Shown: positions 56,850 to 64,000 of the stretch, piece after piece
Numbering within the stretch: the first letter of the stretch is position 1
Layout: each line of letters opens with the position of its first letter
DNA from: Symsagittifera roscoffensis
Taxonomy: Eukaryota; Xenacoelomorpha; Acoela; Convolutidae
Length of the DNA stretch: 64,000 bases
Assembly (NCBI RefSeq): GCF_963678635.1
Contig: NC_087068.1
Location: forward strand, 3,908,001-3,972,000
Direction: 5' to 3'
Notes under the pieces: model-generated
Told to the model about the DNA's origin: nothing
Seen by the model: only the letters and a program-made list of their open reading frames with translations
Database searches by the model: none
Made by a program: the position numbers and the translations under genes

Positions 56850-59060
56850 AGTTCGATCTATGAAATAACTTGGAACAATTCAAATTTTCATAGCTTGAAT
56901 AGTTTGCTTGAGAAAAGCTTGAATTTTCGCCATCTGAGTTGGTCTAAGAACCAACTTGCATAGTTTTTTTTGCTGGACTCATTTCAAAAGAAAAACTTTA
57001 AAAAATCGCCATTCTGTTTGCTTTATGAAAAAAAATTTGTCAAGCTTTGGTAGCTTGAATAGCTTACTTAAAAATAATTGATTTGGCGCAGACTGATGCG
57101 CTCTATAAATTATATTGAATCCTTTCGAAGGTTTTTGTTAAAAAGCTTGCATGAGAATCTTATTTTATATTTTAAATGAACGTCAAAAATTAATGCCAAA
57201 AATTAATGAACGTCAAAACTTTTTGCTGCTTGGTTTGGTCTGTGAAATATTTTGCATTTGATTCGAATATTTAGAACTGATTCGGTCTATCAATGGACTA
57301 AAAATGGAAAAATATTATGAACATTTTATAGTTTCTTCGATTGAAAAAAGAACTTTGCTTGAAAGAACTTTTCTTGAACTCATGAAACAACTTGAAAAAC
57401 TTCAAAAAGGCATTTACTGAGTAGCTTGCAAAGAAAAACATCAAATTTTGCAAAATGATTCGGTCGATGAAAGACCATGAAGCATTTAAAAGTTTCATCG
57501 CTTGAACAGTTGGAAAGTAAAACTTAAATTAAAACTTCTATCTTTTCGCAAAACGCTTCGGTTTATGAAACAACTTCAAGTTTCATAAATAAATTGGCTT
57601 CAATCGAAACTGTAATGTTTTGTGCCATCCGATTCGCCTTATCAAAATAACTTGAAATATTTCAAAGTTTAATTACTTGAACAAAAAACTTGAATTTTTT
57701 GTGAATTATTTTGCTTTACAAAATTTTTCACATATCTCAAAGCTTCATTGCTTGAACAGCTGGCTAAGAAAAACTGCAATTTTTTGCTATTTGATGCGCT
57801 CTATAAAACAACTTGAAATTTTTTGAAGTTTTTTTGCTTGAATAGCTTGCATACACAAACTAAACTTGTTGCAAAGCAATCCGGTCTAAGAACTAAGTCA
57901 AAACTTTTTTAAGTTTTAGCGCTTGAATGTTTGCTATGGAAATCTTTAATTTTTCACCATCCGGTTCCCTTTATCTGATTACACCAAGTTATTTCAATTT
58001 CTTAGCTTTTTGATAAAATTTTGAAGGCTTGGCGACCACATTGATCTAAAACAACTTGACATTTTTCAACGTTCCATGTGTTGAATTGCTTGCTTAAGAA
58101 AAATTAATTTTTAACTAACTGATTTGGTAAGAAACTCAAGATTGCTTCTCTTGAGTGGCTCCAATTGAAAAATTAAAAGTTTTTGCCATCCGGTTCCTTT
58201 TATGAAATAACTTCAAATATTTCAAAGTTTCTTAGTTTGGTTAGCTTGCTTACAAAATTTAGCTTTTCTCGAACCAACTCGGCCTGTGAAATAACTTTGA
58301 ATATTTAAAATGTTTACTGCTTCAATGGCTGCAATAGACAAGCTTAAAAATTTTTCATCCGCATCCCTGAAGGAAATGACGTTTTCAAAATGTCATAGCT
58401 TGCTTCGAAAAAGTTAATCGTTTTGCCAACCTAATTAGTCTAAAACAACTTGAAACTTTTCAAATTTCACAACTTGAACAGATTGCTTAAGAAAAACTTG
58501 AACTTCTACCCATCGGATTTGCTACTTAAAATAACTTGAAAAAACTTGGTTTTTTAGCTTGAATAGCTGCTCGAGAAAAACTTTTGCGTACCAATTCGCT
58601 CCATAGAAGTAATTGAAACATATCAAATCATAATCATTTGAATAGACTGCTAAAAATTATTCGCCAACCGATGAAATAACCTGAAACATTAAAGTTTCTT
58701 AGCTTGAATACTTTGTTTGAGAAAACCTGGTTTTTTCTGGAACTGATTAGCTAGTTCTTTGAAACAACCTGCAATAATTCAAAGTTTCATCACTTCAGAG
58801 GCTTCAATAGAATATCTTCAACTTTCCGCCAGCCGATTGCTCATGAAGTAACTTGATTTCATGAAGTAACTTGAAGTAGCCTGCTTAGGAATCACTAACA
58901 TTTAGCAAACCGATTCGTTCTTTGGAAAATTTTTTTTAAAGTTTGTCGGTTGCGTGGCTCCAATTGAAAAAAAAATGCATTGCTTGATACAAAACTTTTA
59001 TTTTTCTCAAAACGGTTGGTCTAAGAAACAACTGGAAATTATATAACTGGAAAAAGAACT
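56850..59060 (+). repeat. degenerate ~100-bp satellite, block 2
   Basis: About twenty decayed units of 90-110 bp. The recurring order is TTTCATAGCTTGAATAGCTTGC, TTAAGAAAAACTTGAATTTT, TCGCCAACCGATTCG-like words, then TATGAAATAACTTGAAA. It is the reverse complement of the family at 5460-6480. No frame is kept across units, so it is not protein-coding. Confidence 0.7.
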
Positions 59061-59117
59061 TTTGTTAATTTTCAGCCTGACCGAAACAGCTTCAGAAACT
59101 CTAACAACAAAGATTTT

Positions 59118-59703
59118 GAGCACAGTTACCACTATGAAAAAAGTACACAGTTTCAAACTAGCGGAAAGGAATTTTTTGAACCCCAATTTTGGGTTTGATG
59201 TTAAAATGAAAGCGCAGAGCGGGCGCTGTTAATTATTTCAATTGCTTTCATGAAAAAGCAATGTCGAAAGTTTAAAATTTTGTTTAAAAAAATTGATCTG
59301 GTTCGTGTACAACCCCGAATTGCATGTTCATATCTGGTTTCTGCCGAGATGGACCAAGCCATCACTCAAGTATTTGCGCTTTGCTGTGATATCCTTCATT
59401 AGCCAATTTTGAGCACATAAAATCATTCACGAAAATGGCAAATAAATGATAACATAGCAAGGCACAATTACTTCAGTGAGCGTTTGGTCGATCTCGGCAG
59501 AACCTAATATGAACATGCAATATGAACATGAAATATGAACTTTATGCTGAATGTAAACACTTTTGAGAAAATGCTTTTTAGGGAAAGCATTTGGAATAAT
59601 TAACAGCGCCAGCTCTGCACTTTTAGTTTAACATCAAACCCGAAGTGGGATTTTAAAAAACGTCCTTTCCACTCGTTTTTTTTTCATAGCGGTAAAGGTG
59701 CTT
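59118..59703. mobile_element. ~590-bp fold-back element with long inverted arms
   Basis: The left arm (GAGCACAGTTACCACTATGAA ... GGGTTTGATGTTAAA ... GCGCTGTTAATTATT ... TTCTGCCGAGATGGACCAA) pairs with the right arm over roughly 250 bp with mismatches and small gaps. Examples are GGGTTTGATGTTAAAATGAA against TTAACATCAAACCC, and TCTGCCGAGAT against ATCTCGGCAGA. An ATATGAACATG word repeats near 59508-59545. There is no transposase. It is probably a fold-back MITE; the target duplication is not clear. Confidence 0.65.
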
Positions 59704-59795
59704 AATCCTTTTATCGTTAGTTTTTTAAACTGCTTTGAACAGGCTGAAATTTAAAAAACTCAAGATATCGAACACCCAATTTAACATCATTTTCA

Positions 59796-59857
59796 GAGAA
59801 TTCACTCGAGATGGGTTATAACAATTAAAAGTTCTAACCCACCTCAAGTGAATTCTC
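59796..59857. repeat. 27-bp inverted repeat (hairpin)
   Basis: GAGAATTCACTCGAGATGGG TTATAAC and its inverted copy at 59831-59857 pair at about 23 of 27 positions, with an 8-bp loop AATTAAAA. It may be a minimal transposon remnant or a cruciform. No protein link. Confidence 0.7.
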
Positions 59858-60739
59858 AAACGAGCATAGGTTATTTTTATTTAATATTCACATCTAAGCT
59901 TGGTAGCAAAATGTCAACAAATTTTGCTATTTTCGGTATTTCAGTAATTTATAGTTTCTACTAGACGTTCATGTAAGTTAACTTATCATAAAAGAAACAT
60001 CAAAAAATGTATGAGAGCATGAACATCGAAGTTGTTGAAAACTGGTTGATGAGTTGGAAAAGATTTGAAAACTTTTCAAAATGGGTGCGCTCAAGAATGG
60101 TAAAATGAATGTTTTTTTTTTAATTTTTGTTTTGCAATTTAGTGTCGTTTTTTTTGTGGATCGTGCCATGAAAAAATTATAAAAACCTATAACAAAAGCA
60201 ATATAGCAAAAATGAAACCAGTCGTCATCAAAGAATGACAAACAAACAGAAACAAAAAACTGAAACAAGAACTTTTTGCTGAGTAATGCTTGAAATTTTG
60301 TTTCAGAAAACTTCGATTGCCAAGGAAGCGGTAAATGAAGCTTCCATATCTAGTTTTTTGCTACTTGAAGTCAAGTTTTCTTAGCTCATGTGACCAATTT
60401 CACTCAATTGTTTTGTTTAAAAAACGTTACTCGATTGCGTTACTTGCTCGAAAAAAGACCAAAAACCAAAAATTTCTAAGGAGTTATGTTTCGAAACAGT
60501 GTTCGAATCTCGTCTGAAACGGTATTTATTTGATTTATGCTTTATCACTCGAACCATTCCGATGATTTATTTTCGTACCTGATTTTACGTGGAAAACAAA
60601 AAGGAAAAAAACTGTAATATACCCGAATACAAAGTTTCTCCCCATTGTCAATGCAAATGCAAAAAATTACGTATTCAAGATTTAGATTTAGCTAATTAGT
60701 AGAAGAGTGAGGCGATCAGGGGGGAGGTGGGTGACCCCC
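59858..60739. other. gene-free stretch
   Basis: Nothing recognised. The frames at 59978-60268 (minus) and 60335-60517 (plus) show no family features. Confidence 0.45.
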
Positions 60740-60824
60740 ATGTATTAAGATAGGGAGTAGATCATGCAGTCACCCAGCTATGTATTAAGATAGGGTATAG
60801 AGTCTACAATGTATTAAGATAGGG
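60740..60824 (+). repeat. 16-bp direct repeat x 3, unevenly spaced
   Basis: ATGTATTAAGATAGGG occurs identically at 60740, 60780 and 60809, each followed by AGTAG, TATAG or AATAC. Spacings of 40 and 29 bp are unequal, so it is neither a simple tandem array nor a CRISPR. It may be a protein-binding cluster. No gene start is evident just downstream. Confidence 0.9.
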
Positions 60825-61311
60825 AATACCAATGGTAAGGTTTCATGTTTTGTGTGATGGTAAGATAAAGCTAAGAATTTTTTTGCTTTTTGTGTGCAAA
60901 TGTCTAGTTTTTCTCGGCCGGCGTTATCTAATTGTTAAATGTTACTGGTTAATTACGTGTAGATTGTGTAATGAAGGTCTTTTAATTAGATTTTTGGTAC
61001 ATGGTAAGTTTCAGAAAAAGTTTTGGCGCTCGAATTTTTTGGGGTTCGATTTTGCCGATACTTGCGTTTCTTAGCTAACTTCTACGGCTTACATGTTTTG
61101 ATTATTGTTTTATAGGTTTGCTTCAACGAGAAAACTATCTAAAGCTACACTGAAACCTAACAAAACTTCGAGAAAAAATCACAATTTTTGAGAAAAAAAA
61201 AGTTGAATTCAAAAGATGAAGTATATAAATCACTGCTTCGTATGATCATTTTACCACAAGTTTACATTATTTAAACAATACTGAAATAAATGCTATTACA
61301 CTATCAGTCAT
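60825..61311. other. gene-free stretch next to the polymerase end
   Basis: AT-rich. A plus frame at 60832-61074 has no recognisable motif. It would be the place to look for the end of the element carrying the polymerase; no inverted repeat is seen within it. Confidence 0.4.
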
Positions 61312-64000
61312 TCACAAGTTCAAAGGTTTTGTGTGTATTCCGTCGTCCTTAACTTGTCTTTTAGGGTAAAAGTAGCTCAATCCCTTTTTTGTTTGCTCCT
61401 ATGTAGCAATCATCTGATTAATGGTTCTAAATCCTCTATTGTTGAAGTCAAGTTGATTGCTTCGTCGAGTACTTTCCTGTATTTTTTCATAGGTCCATCA
61501 CCGGATTCCTCTAGAATTCTTTTATTCAATCCTTTGCTGCTAAACTTCATCTTGTCTGATTTGTTGTCATAGCAACAATAAGTCTTGCTGTATAAACATA
61601 GCATCTCCCCACACCTATATTCTTCTTTGAACAGATCAGGCTCTTTTTTATCGTGTTTCTTGTGAACGCTACAACATAATCGTGGAAAAAAATTTGTTTT
61701 GAATCTGCTCTAAATGAATCTCTGCAATCTTTTTCTCTCAATTTTTCCCAGTCACCTTTTTTCTCCGGACGAAAACAATCATACAAATTTTCCTCGGCAA
61801 GAGCTAAATACAGCGAATCCGTGTCCATTTCTAATTCCTCAAACTTGTTTACATCACAAATTTTGTCGAAAAAATTGTAGTAAAGCTCAAGCATTCTCAA
61901 CTTTGCATACTGCAAAATGAAAAATCCGACTATTATGGGTTCTTTGTGCTCAATTGTTGACTTTTGTGACTCAATCTCGTACGAGTTTTCTTGAACGGTA
62001 CTCAATCGTTTGAAGAGTTGTTCATTTATTGCTTTGTGTGTTTTCTCAACATTCAAATACTTTGTAATCGTGTGTCTCGATCTGTCCATTATCTGGTAAC
62101 CGTAGGATGAATTACCTAAAAGCTTCATAGTCTCTGCAACAGCACCGGATAAAAGGTTCTCATCTCCTTCCCTTCTAGCATCAACAACCGACTGAACAAA
62201 CGTGTTGAAGCATTTTCATGTAGAAATTGAAAGTTCCATATAGAAATTGAAAAGAGTTCCATGTAGAAATTGAAAAGAGGAGTAATGATGGAACCATTTT
62301 CTAGTTTGAAACTGGATATAAGCATTCGCTGGGGATGCTTAAGAAGATCATTTTCAATGGCATAATTTTGCATATATTCCCTAATGTCATCTTTTCCAAC
62401 TTCAGTGTTTTCAAAAATTGGAGGAAAATTAGAAAATTTTGCTTTCAGTTCCTCTGGAACAACTAAGTCACACTGAATATAGCCATAAAGAGATCCATTT
62501 CTTAATTTTTCCAATAAAGAATCAGTAGAGAGAGGTCTGTTGTAGGGAAATTTGGATCGGATTTGATTCTTTATTTTTTCGTTAGTTTTGAAGTTTTGCC
62601 ACCACTCACATTCCCACATCTCTTCGATTTTGAATCCTTTTTCGCGAATGAACTCACGTCTCAAGTCATCCAGCTCTCTCATGGCTTCAAGCACTGTTTT
62701 GCAGTGATCGCAAAATCTATCTACATTGAAACATGTTCTCAAAATTAGGAGATCGGTTATGTCTAGCCTTGAGTTTTTGCATATCGGAATCAAACTCCCA
62801 TCTTGTGTACAATCCTGTTATCATGTCTTGACACATTGAATAGGGATAGAGCTGGCTCGCACCAATTCCAACAATTGATTTGCAGACATTTGATGAATCC
62901 CTGATAAAGGTTTTGTCCACAACAGCTTTTCGCGTAAACACAATTGATGGTTCACCCGTCATATCCTCTCTAATTTTCTCGCACAAATCTCCACCACTTT
63001 TGTAAAAAGTGTAGAATTTTTCATTGGTTGATTTGTGCAGCAACAAATATTTGCCAAATTTGGAAGAGTACATCCAAGTTCTAACATATAAATTTCTTTC
63101 TGATGATAAAACTGAACCTTTTTTTGCATTGCTCCAAGGGTTGGAACAACATCTTTGTTGTTGTACCACTGCAAAAAATCTGTAAATGTATTCATTCCAT
63201 GTTTCTGCCAAATCTCCTGCCAAATGTTTCTGCCAAATATTTTTTATCCCAACCAGATGCGGGTACTGACTTGATTTGAAGTTTTTATAGCACTTGCTTC
63301 TTATCAATTCCACTTGACCTCAAATTTTGATAATCCTTGAAGTCTTTATCAAGAGGGTTGTTGTTTCTCAGTTTACTGAAAAAAGCTTCGTATTGAGGTA
63401 ATTCTTCATTCTCGAGCGTGTCTGGACTGTCAAACTACTCATAAGGGAAAAACTCTTTTGTCTGGCTGGCTTTGTAAGCTTTAAGAAAGGAGTCTAGAGA
63501 AGTTGCTCCACCCAAAATTTTCATGATATCGAGAAATTGTATATCTCCAAACTTGAAGGATATGAAATCGTTAGCCTTTTTGATAATCATTGGTGCAGCT
63601 TCTTTTTCGTTGATTAGGTAGGGAATCAGATAGCTCTTGATCAAGTCCAGATCATATCTTCCCATGTTAAACCCAAATACAGGTAACGTGTTAACTTATC
63701 CCTACAGATTTTGTTTCAAGTCAATCAGCTGATTTTTCTGCATTCTCAAAAACTGAGTTGACATATCAGTTTTCTCTGTATCCTCTATACATTCAACTTC
63801 GTATTCAAAATTCTCAATTGGATGATTTTGGCATCTTTCATTCAACTCTTGGAAAATTTTCGTCATCCGCTCATTCACCACTCTTTGAACATCTCGAAAT
63901 TTAGTTCTCATTTCGAGCTTACTTTTCTCAGCCAATATTTCGACCTTGATTACAAAGTCGATAATAAGCTTTTGCGAATCCTTGTTATAAAGAAAAATTG
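61312..64000 (-). pseudogene. disrupted family B DNA polymerase (DNA_pol_B_2 type), partial
   Basis: Minus strand, running off the right edge. In order: an N-terminal part (63935-63702); the 3'-5' exonuclease region with VFGFNMGRYD (about 63680) and FISFKFGDIQFLDIMK (about 63560), then LKAYKAS; the polymerase motif A region GIGASQLYPYSMCQDM (about 62870-62820); the tail of the insertion/fingers; motif B KLLGNSSYGY (62125-62090); motif C EMDTDSLYLAL (about 61830); and a C-terminal end in broken frames finishing at a TGA at 61312. Such polymerases, protein-primed in related elements, replicate Polinton/Maverick-like and virus-like elements in animal genomes (family knowledge). Breaks: two stops near 63693-63680, frameshifts near 63310-63430, 62780, 62200, 61690 and 61450, an in-frame TAG near 61410, and loss of the motif A Asp (Gly). 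It is dead. No capsid, integrase or terminal repeat lies in the window. Confidence 0.8.
62216..62280. repeat. ~22-bp tandem repeat x 3 inside the polymerase
   Basis: Three copies of CATGTAGAAATTGAAAAGAGTTC-like sequence lie in the polymerase reading frame just before motif B. They change the frame: the KCFN... frame on the downstream side and the upstream frame do not agree. This local expansion is one of the breaks of the gene. Confidence 0.8.

Noticed and set aside
60740-60824. CRISPR-like array (repeats with spacers)
   Set aside because: Only three repeats of 16 bp, unequal spacers of 24 and 13 bp, and a eukaryotic context.

Overview
This is a stretch of an AT-rich animal (invertebrate-type) nuclear scaffold. 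The grounds are spliced coding exons with GT/AG borders and long introns, several classes of metazoan transposable elements (CR1/Jockey-like LINEs, a BEL/Pao LTR retrotransposon, hAT-type and fold-back MITEs, a viral/Polinton-type family B DNA polymerase), and two assembly gaps of exactly 200 N. The species cannot be told from the sequence. There are no bacterial operons, CRISPR arrays or rRNA genes. Most open frames here are decayed transposon remnants or chance frames.

Layout. 1-6.2 kb: a hAT-like MITE, two opposed fragments of one LINE family (here LINE-A), and a degenerate ~100-bp satellite. 6.2-15.6 kb: a tandem duplication of a broken BEL/Pao element, all on the minus strand. 16.4-17.1 kb: a LINE endonuclease remnant. 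18.1-21.1 kb: a first coding exon ending in a good splice donor, then three homologous 78-bp exons. 22.2-41.7 kb: a nested tandem array of a second, already dead LINE (here LINE-B), lying in a ~21-kb intron. 42.2-42.6 kb: a 453-bp exon of the same gene. 43.0-51.4 kb: a segmental duplication carrying a decayed copy and an intact copy of a large coding exon. 50.6-53.8 kb: the intact 2.2-kb exon and its in-phase last exon, with polyA signals. 54.9-59.9 kb: MITEs, a LINE fragment, the inverted second block of the satellite, and fold-back elements. 61.3-64.0 kb: a disrupted family B DNA polymerase on the minus strand, running off the right edge.

The most interesting item is the spliced host gene on the plus strand (18.1-53.8 kb). 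It has a basic, NLS-like N terminus, then 26-residue Gly/Ser/Gln modules on separate symmetrical exons, then a unique domain, then an ankyrin-like helical region built of ~130-residue repeats. I do not recognise it as a named family. The joint between the 453-bp exon and the 2.2-kb exon is out of phase by one base. So either an exon is hidden (the 42.8-43.0 kb gap is an obvious place) or these are two related neighbouring genes.

The repeats explain almost everything else. LINE-B copies share the same stop codons and the same missing endonuclease region, so they were multiplied as DNA and not by retrotransposition. The BEL/Pao block was likewise duplicated in tandem, after which one copy gained 820 bp and the other lost 1.6 kb.
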